Below are positions 50,701 through 57,818 of a stretch of 64,000 bases of DNA, in pieces. The first letter of the stretch is position 1. Every line of letters starts with the position of its first letter. Origin of the DNA: Lineus longissimus (Eukaryota > Nemertea > Pilidiophora > Heteronemertea > Lineidae); the NCBI RefSeq assembly GCF_910592395.1, contig NC_088309.1, positions 7,010,501 through 7,074,500 of the forward strand, in the 5' to 3' direction. The position numbers and the translations under genes were made by a program. Below the pieces are notes generated by a model. That model did not search any database and was not told the origin of the DNA. It saw only the letters and a list, made by a program, of their open reading frames with translations.

Positions 50701-52234
50701 CTATTAAGGACACCCTCGGGACTGACAAGTGCTCTCCTTAATAGAGAGGTGTCCTGATTAGGGAGGTCAAATTGAATGTAAAAACCCAATTTTGGACCAA
50801 AACTACTGTCCGTAATAGAGAGGTTGTCCTTAATAGAGAGGTGTCCACTAAGTGAGGTTCTACTGTAGTCGACTTTTTAAAATATTAAAGCAAGAGCATG
50901 AGATCGCTAATTTGGCTCATTACCTCTGCCGCAGGAGACAGTCAGCTTTTGTATCACATGACAGTACAGACACCAGTTTTGTGTTGAACCCTGGACTTCA
51001 GAGATGACAGTGAGGCAATGACGTTTCTGCAGACTTTACCCTTGCACTCAACTTTCCAGCAATGAACTTAGAGATGTCATGGAGTAGGGAAAAACGTGCT
51101 TACAAAAGAACACAAGTCATCAGTTTTGATCACAATTTTCATCTCATAATCATCCCTACTCCACTTTTCCAGCGCAAAAGAAAAGATTTATTGGGGATGC
51201 CACCCAAAGATGCTCCAATTTTGTCAGCATTTAAAAACATGAATAACCGACTTCTAAGCCAAATGTGAGTTGTTTTCATTTGTGTATACAAATACATCAA
51301 ATCTATTGTGCCCATTGAAAGCCAGTGGGACAGAGCTAAATCATCCATTGAAAAGAAAGCCTCTCCTTCGGACTGGACCAGTTCAAACAAGTGTATCTTT
51401 ATGACAATATTTCTCCAAGTGATCATGCAGCTCTCAATGGAAATCTTCCCCCCCCCCCCCCCACACACACGCACATACTCAGACTATCAATATTTCTCCA
51501 AGTGCTAATGCAGCTGTCAATGGAAACCTTGTCCCCACACACACATACTCGACTGTCAAAACTTACTGTCAGTGGGAATTTTTTCTGGGGTCGGAAATTG
51601 ACGCCACAGCGGAACCTCCCTTAGCAGACACATCTCCATTAAGGACACTTTTCTATCAAGGACACTTCATTTGGTCCCAGATTTCCATTGCAATTGACCT
51701 CTTTAATCAGGACACCTCTTAATAAAGGGCAGCATTTGTCTGCAGTCCCGAGGGTGTCCTTAATAGAGAGGTTTTACTGTTATTAGTTTGCCCAAGACTT
51801 GAAGCAAAATCATAAAGACGTCACCACATTTGTCACAGATTGTATAAAGTCACTGGCTGATTCAGCTGCTCAATTGATCACTTCTATTTGCCAAGCACAA
51901 ATATCCTTAAGGACCTCTTTGCTAGGTTAACCTAAATTATCAATAACTATCACATGTATAAAAAACGAACATGGTACCAGCCACATCAGTTGCAGATCCT
52001 GAAATTTGGAAAAGCCTTTGGGTACTTGGCCTTGATTAAGTTTGTAGTGCGAGATAAAGGCAATCTAACACTGTTATAAAACTGACACTAGATAGTAGTT
52101 TATACGTTACCTTGCCGAGAATCCAAGAACTTTATATCCTTAGTGGCATGAAGTTCACAGAATAGTCCAAAAATAATTGTCACTGTCAAAAATAGGGATG
52201 ATCCCCTATGGATTTTGAGAGGGTGTTCAGTCAT
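8594..52234 (-). CDS. ADAMTS7/12: ADAMTS7/12-like secreted metalloprotease, complete gene (25 coding exons)
   Basis: Secreted zinc endopeptidase of the extracellular matrix; vertebrate ADAMTS7 and ADAMTS12 cleave cartilage oligomeric matrix protein, and the substrate here is unknown. The joined exons give 1,706 residues, close to the vertebrate lengths of about 1,600-1,690. Approximate domains: signal peptide 1-30, prodomain to 249 ending in furin site RRKR (246-249), catalytic domain 250-465 with HELGHNFGMKHD at 402-413 and Met-turn M430, disintegrin-like region to 540, TSR1 about 550-600, cysteine-rich to 690, spacer 690-830, TSR2-5 about 830-1055, mucin-like 1055-1483, TSR6-8 1485-1647, PLAC 1651-1706. 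Every junction is GT-AG and the phases join without a frame break. The RLILLEEEE stretch, the paired TSR2-TSR3 sequences, the mucin insert and PLAC point to the ADAMTS7/12 branch. The start is the only ATG in the signal exon that gives a signal peptide. Confidence 0.93.
8960..9110 (-). CDS. ADAMTS7/12: ADAMTS exon 24: TSR8 (aa 1601-1650)
   Basis: [20 protein letters not shown], then [16 protein letters not shown]: the last thrombospondin repeat, with an intact O-fucose site. Acceptor TTCTCCAG, donor GTATGT, ending in phase 1. Confidence 0.92.
9865..10011 (-). CDS. ADAMTS7/12: ADAMTS exon 23: TSR7 and start of TSR8 (aa 1552-1600)
   Basis: [20 protein letters not shown], then [16 protein letters not shown]. 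The short spacing C-P-x-x-x-x-C-D resembles TSR7 of vertebrate ADAMTS12. The open frame continues into the intron, but the GTAAGA donor and phase 0 fix the end. Confidence 0.92.
10370..10395. repeat. Perfect 11-bp stem with 3-base loop in ADAMTS intron 22
   Basis: AAGTATGCATT - AAG - AATGCATACTT within the intron between exons 22 and 23. The flanks carry a second GCATG/TATGAAAG motif set but no recognisable exon. Confidence 0.8.
11402..11572 (-). CDS. ADAMTS7/12: ADAMTS exon 22: TSR6 and start of TSR7 (aa 1495-1551)
   Basis: [20 protein letters not shown], then [16 protein letters not shown]. The phase 0 donor GTGAGG sits directly after W-S-P, the same position as at the other TSR boundaries. 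The O-fucose position is His instead of Ser/Thr. Confidence 0.92.
11796..12934 (-). CDS. ADAMTS7/12: ADAMTS exon 21: mucin-like insert and start of TSR6 (aa 1115-1494)
   Basis: Largest exon of the gene (1,139 nt, 380 codons), rich in Thr, Ser, Pro, Glu and Lys and free of cysteine, as expected for an O-glycosylated stalk. A basic cluster at residues 1188-1209 has 9 His, 7 Arg and 4 Lys in 22 positions. An imperfect 18-residue repeat holds [10 protein letters not shown] (1404-1413) and [10 protein letters not shown] (1422-1431). It ends [10 protein letters not shown], the Trp segment of TSR6, at a GTCAGT donor in phase 0. An in-frame ATG or TTG inside this exon should not be taken as a gene start. 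Confidence 0.92.
13104..13407 (-). CDS. ADAMTS7/12: ADAMTS exon 20: TSR5 and start of mucin-like insert (aa 1014-1114)
   Basis: [20 protein letters not shown], then [11 protein letters not shown] completes TSR5. The rest is acidic, without cysteine, and starts the mucin-like region ([20 protein letters not shown]). Ends in phase 1 at GTAAGC. Confidence 0.9.
13563..13712 (-). CDS. ADAMTS7/12: ADAMTS exon 19: degenerate TSR4 and start of TSR5 (aa 964-1013)
   Basis: Encodes [20 protein letters not shown], then [16 protein letters not shown]. The intron position matches the other TSRs, but the usual C-S-x-T-C-G-x-G is replaced by CHGDPCASQ: an extra residue between the two cysteines, no O-fucose site and no Gly pair. 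The exon ends with the Trp segment of TSR5. Confidence 0.9.
14012..14219 (-). CDS. ADAMTS7/12: ADAMTS exon 18: TSR3 and start of TSR4 (aa 894-963)
   Basis: [20 protein letters not shown] then [12 protein letters not shown], strongly like TSR3 of ADAMTS7/12 (double Trp, 'CIRS---D-Q'). It ends [11 protein letters not shown], the start of TSR4, with a phase 0 intron right before the first Cys block. Confidence 0.94.
14697..14956 (-). CDS. ADAMTS7/12: ADAMTS exon 17: end of spacer and TSR2 (aa 808-893)
   Basis: [17 protein letters not shown] closes the spacer. TSR2 follows: [20 protein letters not shown], with an intact C-x-x-S-C-G O-fucose site and six cysteines. Ends in phase 2; the split codon is Met, followed by the double Trp of TSR3. 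Confidence 0.94.
15129..15370 (-). CDS. ADAMTS7/12: ADAMTS exon 16: spacer domain (aa 727-807)
   Basis: [39 protein letters not shown] and [17 protein letters not shown] are the spacer beta-strands. In related enzymes this domain binds matrix or substrate. Phase 1 in, phase 0 out. Confidence 0.93.
15520..15640 (-). CDS. ADAMTS7/12: ADAMTS exon 15: end of cysteine-rich region, start of spacer (aa 687-726)
   Basis: Encodes [20 protein letters not shown] then [13 protein letters not shown]. The 'VGCD--I-S---ED-CG-C-GDGS-C' signature marks the junction between cysteine-rich and spacer domains. An open frame on the opposite strand over 15057-15581 is its antisense shadow. Confidence 0.93.
15798..15925 (-). 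CDS. ADAMTS7/12: ADAMTS exon 14: cysteine-rich region (aa 644-686)
   Basis: Encodes [20 protein letters not shown], then [20 protein letters not shown], with conserved 'C-L-C', 'DGT-C' and 'C--GKC' blocks. Phase 1 in, phase 0 out. Confidence 0.93.
16139..16244 (-). CDS. ADAMTS7/12: ADAMTS exon 13: cysteine-rich region (aa 609-643)
   Basis: [20 protein letters not shown] followed by [13 protein letters not shown]: the standard opening of the cysteine-rich region ('R--QCS-F----Y---L--W-P'). Ends in phase 1. Confidence 0.93.
16387..16450 (-). CDS. ADAMTS7/12: ADAMTS exon 12: end of TSR1 (aa 587-608)
   Basis: A 64-nt exon encoding [21 protein letters not shown], the canonical 'GG-YC-G-R-R-R-CN' end of the ADAMTS central TSR. 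Phase 2 in, phase 0 out. Confidence 0.93.
16647..16792 (-). CDS. ADAMTS7/12: ADAMTS exon 11: end of disintegrin-like region and central TSR1 (aa 539-586)
   Basis: [20 protein letters not shown] leads into [20 protein letters not shown], the central thrombospondin type 1 repeat. It has W-x-x-W motifs for C-mannosylation and the C-x-x-T-C-G site for O-fucose. Ends in phase 2. Confidence 0.94.
17193..17294 (-). CDS. ADAMTS7/12: ADAMTS exon 10: disintegrin-like region (aa 505-538)
   Basis: Encodes [20 protein letters not shown], then [14 protein letters not shown], with the usual 'C--LWC' and 'A-EGT-C' cysteines. Compared with vertebrate members the loop before the next Trp-Cys is a few residues longer (DKKNKNM). 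Confidence 0.93.
18104..18248 (-). CDS. ADAMTS7/12: ADAMTS exon 9: end of catalytic domain and start of disintegrin-like region (aa 456-504)
   Basis: Starts [11 protein letters not shown], the last catalytic block, then [16 protein letters not shown], the start of the ADAMTS disintegrin-like module. Acceptor TTTTCAG, donor GTAAAT, ending in phase 0. Confidence 0.93.
18459..18605 (-). CDS. ADAMTS7/12: ADAMTS exon 8: catalytic domain, third zinc ligand and Met-turn (aa 407-455)
   Basis: Begins NFGMKHDG, completing HExxHxxGxxHD, and carries the Met-turn HVMSPQL (M430). It ends [13 protein letters not shown], the conserved 'WS-CS---I--FL' block. All residues expected in an active enzyme are present. 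Confidence 0.95.
18729..18878 (-). CDS. ADAMTS7/12: ADAMTS exon 7: catalytic zinc-binding helix (aa 357-406)
   Basis: Encodes [20 protein letters not shown] followed by [16 protein letters not shown]402, E403 and H406 are the first two zinc ligands and the general base. The codon for N407 is split with exon 8. The misleading longer open frame over this exon is out of phase with the protein. Confidence 0.95.
18960..19050 (-). pseudogene. Decayed duplicate of ADAMTS exon 6 inside intron 6
   Basis: On the minus strand this stretch matches exon 6. One run of 24 bases matches at 23 positions (coding DHTLNSF), and a later 19-base run (around ATAAACCCCAAGGAGGACA) is identical. Between them about four bases are missing, which shifts the frame; the original frame meets TAA soon after, and the FC-WQ block and HHD motif are destroyed. 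The 5' part with the acceptor is not recognisable. It lies 81 bases before the exon 7 acceptor. Probably a relic of a tandem exon duplication rather than an alternative exon. Confidence 0.85.
19051..21656. other. ADAMTS intron 6 remainder
   Basis: Between the exon 6 relic and exon 6 itself. A 96-codon plus-strand frame at 19449-19739 has no recognisable domain, and I treat it as chance. Nothing else seen. Confidence 0.5.
21657..21781 (-). CDS. ADAMTS7/12: ADAMTS exon 6: catalytic domain (aa 316-356)
   Basis: Encodes [20 protein letters not shown], then [22 protein letters not shown], the conserved 'FC-WQ....N' and 'HHD-A-LLTR' blocks. Acceptor GTATTTCAG, donor GTGAGA, ending in phase 2. A decayed duplicate of this exon lies 2.6 kb downstream in intron 6. 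Confidence 0.93.
22094..22177 (-). CDS. ADAMTS7/12: ADAMTS exon 5: catalytic domain (aa 288-315)
   Basis: Short 84-nt exon encoding [20 protein letters not shown] then LILLEEEE. This is the second strand-helix block of the M12B fold; the run of four Glu is seen in ADAMTS7 and ADAMTS12. Phase 0 on both sides. Too short to stand out as an open reading frame. Confidence 0.93.
22552..22748 (-). CDS. ADAMTS7/12: ADAMTS exon 4: furin site and start of catalytic domain (aa 222-287)
   Basis: Contains the basic cleavage site RRKR (genomic 22666-22677, residues 246-249). The first catalytic block follows at once: [20 protein letters not shown], then [12 protein letters not shown]. Both are characteristic of the reprolysin domain of ADAMTS proteins. 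Ends in phase 0 at GTGAGT. Confidence 0.95.
23357..24143 (+). repeat. 82-bp direct repeat pair, 705 bp apart
   Basis: 23357-23438 and 24062-24143 are nearly identical (core GTCTAGATATCAATTATAAC). The second copy continues into a different sequence containing CCAAGATGGCCGCC. Probably ends of related transposable elements. Confidence 0.85.
29755..29840 (-). mobile_element. tRNA-derived SINE-like repeat, copy 1
   Basis: Read on the minus strand: an A-box-like GTAGTGGTTAGAG, then about 40 bases later a B-box-like GGGTTGGACTC. The spacing suits an RNA polymerase III promoter of tRNA type, but no full cloverleaf is visible. Resembles copy 2 in layout and flank (GAGATCA-TGG). Confidence 0.55.
30925..31030 (-). 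mobile_element. tRNA-derived SINE-like repeat, copy 2
   Basis: On the minus strand: GGGAGATCAATGGCATAGTGG, shown here as an A-box-like ATAGTGGCTAGAG, then a near-consensus B box AGTTCGACTCTC at 30960-30971. Same orientation as copy 1 and as the host gene. More tRNA-like than copy 1. Confidence 0.6.
33762..33936 (-). CDS. ADAMTS7/12: ADAMTS exon 3: prodomain, second part (aa 164-221)
   Basis: Continues the propeptide with [16 protein letters not shown], the conserved 'G-I-....-FIEP' segment, and ends near NSSCGVKG. That Cys is in the position of the cysteine-switch residue that chelates the catalytic zinc in the latent enzyme. It ends in phase 1 at a GTAGGA donor. Confidence 0.92.
36783..36933. 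mobile_element. Short inverted-repeat element (MITE) rich in TGACG motifs
   Basis: About 150 bp. The left end TATAGAGGTTCTTCAC is the reverse complement of the right end GTGAAGAACCTCTAT, and the subterminal parts (CATCACATGATGACG / CGTCACATCATGACGTC) also pair loosely. No coding capacity. It carries a full TGACGTCA and TCACGTGA near the right end. Confidence 0.8.
39780..39925 (+). mobile_element. AACCTCTCTATTAAGGACA element, copy A (degraded)
   Basis: Starts AGAACCTCTCTATAAAGGAC and keeps the internal GAGGTGTCCTGATTACAGAG block. The right terminal inverted repeat is lost. Confidence 0.75.
40920..41100 (+). repeat. Dispersed repeat beginning GGGCCCAGTTGTTCAAA, copy 1
   Basis: GGGCCCAGTTGTTCAAA is also seen at 4984-5000 with small changes. 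An internal TACATTTTCACT ... GAAAATGTACC stem is shared with 43655-43760. No coding capacity; type unknown. Confidence 0.55.
43655..43775 (+). repeat. Dispersed repeat, diverged copy 2
   Basis: Shares TACATTTTCAC, AAGAAAATGTACC and GATTTCAT blocks in the same order with 40960-41010. The ends are not clear. Confidence 0.5.
45656..45831 (+). mobile_element. AACCTCTCTATTAAGGACA element, copy B
   Basis: Full-length copy, about 176 bp: opens CTGTAGAACCTCTCTATTA, has GATGTCCTGATTAAGGAGG inside, and closes GGGAGGTCCCACTG, the inverse of the opening. No coding capacity. Confidence 0.85.
46954..47084 (+). mobile_element. AACCTCTCTATTAAGGACA element, copy C (deleted)
   Basis: Opens CAGTGGAACCTCCCTAAGC, the end type seen with GCAGACACC, and contains two TCTCTATnAAGGACA blocks. 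The distal terminus is degraded. Confidence 0.75.
48078..48442 (-). CDS. ADAMTS7/12: ADAMTS exon 2: prodomain (aa 42-163)
   Basis: Encodes the M12B-type propeptide. It begins [17 protein letters not shown], the usual first conserved block after the signal peptide, and ends [23 protein letters not shown], the typical 'cysteine ... ALSTC-GL' block. Acceptor is TTGTCACAACAG, donor GTAAGT. The intron that follows is the longest in the gene, 14.1 kb. Confidence 0.93.
50322..50387 (+). mobile_element. AACCTCTCTATTAAGGACA element, copy D (right half only)
   Basis: AGTGTCTTTAATAGGGAGG, then GGTGTCCGCTAAGGGAGG and TTCCACT: the right part of the element, ending in the terminal inverted repeat. Confidence 0.75.
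50688..50865 (+). mobile_element. AACCTCTCTATTAAGGACA element, copy E (best preserved)
   Basis: 178 bp. Left end CAGTGGAACCTCTCTATTA; right end GTGAGGTTCTACTG; each side is flanked by TA, as expected for a TA target-site duplication. Internal TTAATAGAGAGGTGTCC blocks are repeated in both orientations, so the whole element can fold on itself. No coding capacity. Confidence 0.9.
51405..51560 (+). repeat. Tandem duplication (about 75 bp) with poly(C)/CA tracts
   Basis: ATATTTCTCCAAGTG, ATGCAGCT and CACACACAC blocks occur in order twice. The first copy carries a run of about 14 C before the CA run, the second only a short one. Confidence 0.85.
51607..51779 (+). mobile_element. AACCTCTCTATTAAGGACA element, copy F (inverse orientation)
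   Basis: Opens CAGCGGAACCTCCCTTAGC, the right end type read backwards, and closes TAATAGAGAGGTTTTACTG. About 173 bp; complete but diverged. Confidence 0.85.
52111..52234 (-). CDS. ADAMTS7/12: ADAMTS exon 1: start codon and signal peptide (aa 1-41)
   Basis: Starts [11 protein letters not shown] and continues into a hydrophobic core ([14 protein letters not shown], residues 13-26), with likely cleavage after LHA at residue 30. It ends in phase 1 at a GTAACG donor, which fits the phase of exon 2 exactly. The base at -3 is G, an acceptable start context. No homologous sequence confirms this exon, so it rests on signal character, splice site and phase. Confidence 0.8.
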
Positions 52235-54699
52235 GACAGCAGGTATATTGAAATTGAACATGCTAGAATACAGGCTATCTTTTCGGTTAGCTACTACACG
52301 AATACCTGCAGTAGTTAGAAATAAAGTACTCCGTTAGATATGAGCCGATCATGATAGTCTATGCACTTAAACCACTCTGGCCTCTCACTTGAGTTCCTTG
52401 AGAAATATACCACCTATCCAAGCGGATGGCCTCATTTTATTTCCGGGTGATTCAGGTAAAGCCTTTGGAGCTGTCTTATTCAGCAGGTGCGCTGATGTTC
52501 ACTCCTTACGACATATTATCAAATGTAACAATGATTCAAGTTAATTTTTGCCTGACTGCAATGTTTTGTGCGATAATTCAGCGTTCGAAGTGTTCCTTTA
52601 TTCTTGCTGTCTCCCACTAGACGACAAAATGGTATTACCCAGTGAGATAAATGGGGTAAAGTAAGACACTGGTTGTGCAGAGACCAAGCAGACGTTCCTG
52701 AGAGGTGTTTGTCTGTTTGCCTTATCCTCCAGTTATGTACCCCGGGTTCTTGCATCTTCAATAGTAACATGCTCATCATAAACGATTTGTCACAACCATG
52801 AAGACACAATCGTCTCTTGTCACATCCAGCAGACAAGGGGTCGGCCCATACCTTAGCCTCGATTGGTCTTTGCAATGATCCATAGGCTTCTAGCTTTGAC
52901 TCACCAATGGCATATTGGACTGACAGCTAATCAGATATCGTAGCTCCCTATACTCGTGCCGAAGGCGCGTTATGAACGGGAGGGGTCCTCCCCAGGAAAG
53001 TTTTTGAGATTTAAGCGCCTCAGATGCGTTTTCCTCATATCTGACAACAACTTAAGGGTTTCGTTTTCCTGAAACAAATGATTGTTTTCTAACACGGGTT
53101 TTTGTTATTTTTTGTATCGACAGAAACAAAGCGTGCTGTTTCTTGAATCTGAAACTAAATTTATATAACGGAAAGTGACCTTTCGTTTTCCCGCCATATC
53201 TACCTGAGCGAGCGGGGGCGCTCGGACGCGGGAACGTAGACGCAAACCTATAACCAGTCACACAGTGGTGCATGCAGGGCGTGGTAGTAACTGGTCTTTA
53301 GACGCCTAAGGTATATCGGCGGTTACCCTATTGACTATTTGCGCATTTGAACGATACAGCGAACGTATTTGGAGACAAAAAAAATTTTGATGACCAACAA
53401 TTAGGGGGGGGGGGCGTGCGGCCGGTGCGCCCCCCCCTTGGATCCGCGCCTGAATATGAATGTTACACAAACTATTAGTTGGCTCAGTTATGCCTAAAAG
53501 TCCCAAAGGATCTCCCAACAAAATAGAAAAGACTCACAAGAAGATCTCATGATTTCATTGGCCTTAATCATGTCACCTGGAGGCTACAATTCTAAATTAA
53601 TGACATCTTTTCAAGGACTTTTCTCTCCTCACCTGGGGGAAGGAGGGGGGGTCATTTTCTGACTACTCACTGTTCTATGAAACTGGTGAAACCTGGTGCC
53701 TACAACCACCCAAGCAGTGACAACTTCCCAAGCACAATCAGGAGTTGTGACAATGACTCGAAGCAAAAACAACTGTAAGATGTGGGAGAAAACGTAGGAC
53801 TGATTCATATCACAGTCAAAGACTTGTATCTATGTCAATATGGGAGGGCCACTCTCATCTCAGTGAGAAACCTTTATTTCTGCATTGTCCCAATCACAAT
53901 ATCAAACTGCCTTTAGACTACTACATCCCCTGGTGGTAGAAAAGGGAACTGAAAATTATCTTTGGTGGAGACCTGTGTGGGTGTCTTTTGTGTCCACTTG
54001 ACTGTTGTTCTTGAAGACTAAATGAGACTTTACAACCTCCACGTTGTTCTTGCAGTCCGTAAAGGTTTAACCTGACAGCACTTCCATTGTAGTCTAGCCT
54101 GCCTTATTCTCAGCGTATTCTCCAGCTGACATGAGAATACTTACATTGTGTGCGACTTCAGATCAAAGAACAGAACACTACAAACTAAATATGATTGGAA
54201 TTTTTATTAAGAATGTCTATACAGCCATGTTTGATATAGATACGGGGGTCATTACATGGATGAGCATGAAATAGGAAAGAGGACTTCTTACATGACCTTC
54301 AAAATGAACAACTGACAACAGGCACAATGCAAAATAGAGACATTTTATAAAAGTCACCAGTGACTGGCTCCTGCCTCAACGATGCTCAATGTATTTTCCA
54401 ATTACAAACATTGACATCCTGTGACTAAAGCCCTTAGAAGACGTCGCACAAAAAGAGGGAATCGCCTCATTGTCGTTCTGGGAGACAGGGCCGGTCTTAA
54501 TCTTCCTATTGTGATGGAGAGTGTTCTTCATATCATTCTGGCCAAAGGTACTTAACTCAGGAACATGACACTAGATTATCCTTAGGGTAGGCCTGACCAG
54601 GCAAGACATCAGCCAAGCACCTTTGACCAGATCTATCTGAAAAACACCATAAAACCATGTTACATGTGCAAGATCTTTCAATTCACTTTTGGCTGCATT
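52235..54699. other. 5' flank of the ADAMTS gene
   Basis: Should include the 5' UTR and promoter of the ADAMTS gene, but I see no clear TATA box or initiator. A transposon fragment with opposed G and C runs (about 53385-53455) ends GGATCCGCGCCTGAAT, a terminus type often seen in invertebrate repeats. Confidence 0.4.
53385..53455. repeat. G-run/C-run repeat fragment ending GGATCCGCGCCTG
   Basis: A run of 11 G followed within about 20 bases by a run of 8 C, then TTGGATCCGCGCCTGA. The G and C runs pair with one another. Likely the end of a dispersed element; type not determined. Confidence 0.5.
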
Positions 54700-54700
54700 A

Positions 54701-54902
54701 TACTGTAAACCTGGAAATTTTCGCACCAATTTTATTTCAGTTTTGTGAAATTGCAACTTTTGTATACCTGTACAATTTTAATTTAGCGTTTGATAACCCC
54801 GTAATTTCTTCTTTTTTTTTCATGGCCGTATGTCTTCCATCCTACTGCAAACACAAAAATTGTGAAATAAAACGCACAGGTATATTTTAGGGTTTACAGT
54901 AT
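54701..54902. mobile_element. TA-flanked MITE with CTGTAAACC ends
   Basis: TA-CTGTAAACC at the left and GGTTTACAG-TA at the right delimit about 200 bp without coding capacity. A TA target site fits a Tc1/mariner- or pogo-type element. Its body lies mostly inside the tandem duplication that follows. Confidence 0.75.
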
Positions 54903-55322
54903 ACCTAAGGAACTAATGTCAACCTGATTTCCACAAAATATGATAAGACCAACTGTAATATTTATACCAGAAACTGTTTGCTACTAAACGATGATATAGT
55001 CGTTAATGAGAAGTCGTTAATGAGAAATTTTCGCACCAATTTTATTTCAGTTTTGGGAAATTGCAACTTTTGTATACCTGTACAATTTTAATTTAGCGTT
55101 TGATAACCCCGTAATTTCTTCTTTTTTTTTCATGGCCGTATGTCTTCCATCCTACTGCAAACACAAAAATTGTGAAATAAAACGCACAGGTATATTTTAG
55201 GGTTTACAGTATACCTAAGGAACTAATGTCAACCTGATTTCCACAAAATATGATAAGACCAACTGTAATATTTATACCAGAAACTGTTTGCTACTAAACG
55301 ATGATATAGTCGTTAATGAGAA
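54714..55322 (+). repeat. Recent tandem duplication, 299 bp x 2, offset 310 bp
   Basis: 54714-55012 and 55024-55322 are almost identical; one visible change is GTGAAA to GGGAAA. The duplication begins inside the MITE, so copy 2 has the right but not the left terminal repeat. The bridging 11 bases repeat GTCGTTAATGAG. Confidence 0.95.
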
Positions 55323-57610
55323 ATCTCGAAAGGTATCAAAAATACAGTTTCTATGAACTGCTCAAATGTACACTCACGCAAGTGTTTACTATGCGTGGAG
55401 ATGCTGATTGACCATTGATAGAAAGCTGGTTATTTCTAGAAGCAACTGGTCTGGTCAGTTTTTTTTCAATCAACCTTACTTAATAAACTCATTAGCAGAC
55501 TTTATAATTTTGTGTTTTGAACTTGCAAATGAAATGGCCAAGGAGTTGAATGAACGGTTCCGGATGAATGACACTGTACAGGTATTTGAATACTAGTGCA
55601 CAAACCGTGAATCTAATCTGTATTCTGGACAAGCAGACGAGACAGTACAAGTCATTGGATTATTTCACAAGCACACCACTGGGTCCCAGCACTTTTTCAC
55701 AATGATACTAATATGTAACCCTGCTAGGACTGGAGAATGGAAGGGATTACCAAAATTGGATTTTTTATACAGAATAACATCTGTCTAATTACAGCAGTGC
55801 AAATAATAATGGAAGCGAGTTAAATAAAGATGACTGACCGCAACTGATTACCTAAGGGAGAGTGGACACACTTGGTTCAATTGATTTCCAGTCCTGATAG
55901 AGTTATCCTAACTGAATTCAAATATCCTCGTCACCAGGAAGGCAATACTACATTAGCTAGCAATGGACGAGGGTGGACAAGAACAGCACTGACATTTTCC
56001 GACCAGACATTTCATCAAGTACCTGGCTTGTGCAAGACAAATTAAAGCATGAATGTTTTAGATGCAATACTGGATACAACTCCAATGTCGACCAACATAT
56101 AGAGCTAGTATAAAAAAAGTGGGGCCTTAATTGGTTATAAAATGCACCAAAACTGTACAGATTATGAACTTAAAGCTAGAGAAATCAAGGTTATCAATTG
56201 ACAAGAATATTTACAAATTCAAATCACAAGGCGGAATGTAAAAAAACTTCATCATGACATTTTATCCAGCCGAGCAAGTAACAGTATAACTTCCAGTGCG
56301 ATGATATCGTCTTAAAATGATTCAAAAGATATGTGACCCATCACAGCAAAACCAGGTGCATGTCACACAGAAGATGAGCCTATTTTAAGTCACACCAGGA
56401 GGTAACGGAAGAAACTGATTTCACAAAAGGCAAACAACAGTGAAATCAACAACTAGTCCGTCTCAACCTGTGACGGGTCACATATGAAATGTTGATAAAA
56501 CTAAAATAAGAATTTAAAACATTTCAATGTACAATCAATGGTCAGGTGATTGTTAATAAGCAAAGATCCCATGAGAATAGAACAAATGATTACGTTCTTT
56601 ATAATAAACATGACAGGATAAAAAAAGGAGTCTGGAACATCATTACAACGAAATGGCTTTAACAAGACACCTGATTGCTCCAACAAAACATTGGCAAGAA
56701 GAATTAGCCTATCAGAAATCTGGTTACATCTGTTTAACACAGGATTTTCTTGAAACTTCTCATTCACTTAAGTTGTTTCATATGCTGATTTTCTATAAAT
56801 AGTCATCATATCATATTACACAGACCAGCTAAATTCAGTTCCAGATAACTTCCTAAAAAGATTTCCCCAAGTGACCCAAAAAGATATAAGGCGATCGTCT
56901 GGGATATCCACAAAATGCTCAATTATTTGGTAAAATCTACTAAATATTTACAGGATATATTCTCATTGTAAAATGTACAACATTTACATCATATTCTACA
57001 GTATTTACACAGTTATTCATTCATGCCATTGGATGACAATATTGCAATAAGTTTAACAATACACAGTACATAACATGTCGTTTGATAATAGAGAAATGAA
57101 TTATACAGGGTGTGAGAAAAAAAATAATGGACATGTGTCTCCTTCATGTTGAACAATTCCAATGCAGTAATTAATCTCTCTCAGTTTAAATAGGTTATAT
57201 CAAGCTATGACATCACCACTAATGACTCCTAAACCATCCACCACAAATGCCTTGCACAAAAAGATCATGACAGTTTTCATACACCCTGTACAAATGTACC
57301 TGGCTATTATAGAAGCACACTGATCAAGCAGCTACATGTACACATATAATTTAGACCAGAGTTTTTAGATAGCAAAAATTTGTAAATTCACATTTTTATA
57401 CAATCTTCACTTCCTTCAGTCCTGCGCATAGAAACACCCCAAATATCTAAACCTAAAATAGGATTCCTGTAAAAGGTCCCTCAAAAAACCAAAGCAATAT
57501 ACTAGAACCATTTATGAAATAAAATCTTAAGTAGATATATGATGCCATTCATTTGAGAGTGTGGTTCACGACACTATTGTACCCCCCACTTTTTGACCAC
57601 ACGACCAAAT
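55323..57610. other. Intergenic region, probably including 3' UTR of the coiled-coil gene
   Basis: AT-rich, no exon recognised. Part of the right side is likely 3' UTR of the gene at 58 kb, but I found no clear poly(A) hexamer close to 57818 on the minus strand. Confidence 0.4.
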
Positions 57611-57670
57611 GTCCAGGGGAACAGCAAACTATCCAGGGAAACAGCAAAACATCCAGGGGAACAGCAGAGA
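57611..57670. repeat. 20-bp tandem repeat x 3
   Basis: Three units of TCCAGGGGAACAGCAAA type with a 20-base period, within the likely 3' UTR of the coiled-coil gene. Confidence 0.85.
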
Positions 57671-57818
57671 ACCAAAGTCCTTTTAAATGAGGCATCAAGG
57701 AGTCGATATCAGATGTAACCAAGTAATTACAACGACTTCATCCAATAACACGGAAGCAGCTACCTAACAAGCACTGGTCGACGTCAACAATCACACTTGC
57801 ACCATCATTGACTAATAT

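Larger units (their letters stand above)
48443..52110. other. ADAMTS intron 1 (3.7 kb)
   Basis: No supported exon. Contains three copies of the AACCTCTCTATTAAGGACA family and a small tandem duplication next to a poly(C) tract at 51405-51560. Confidence 0.6.
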
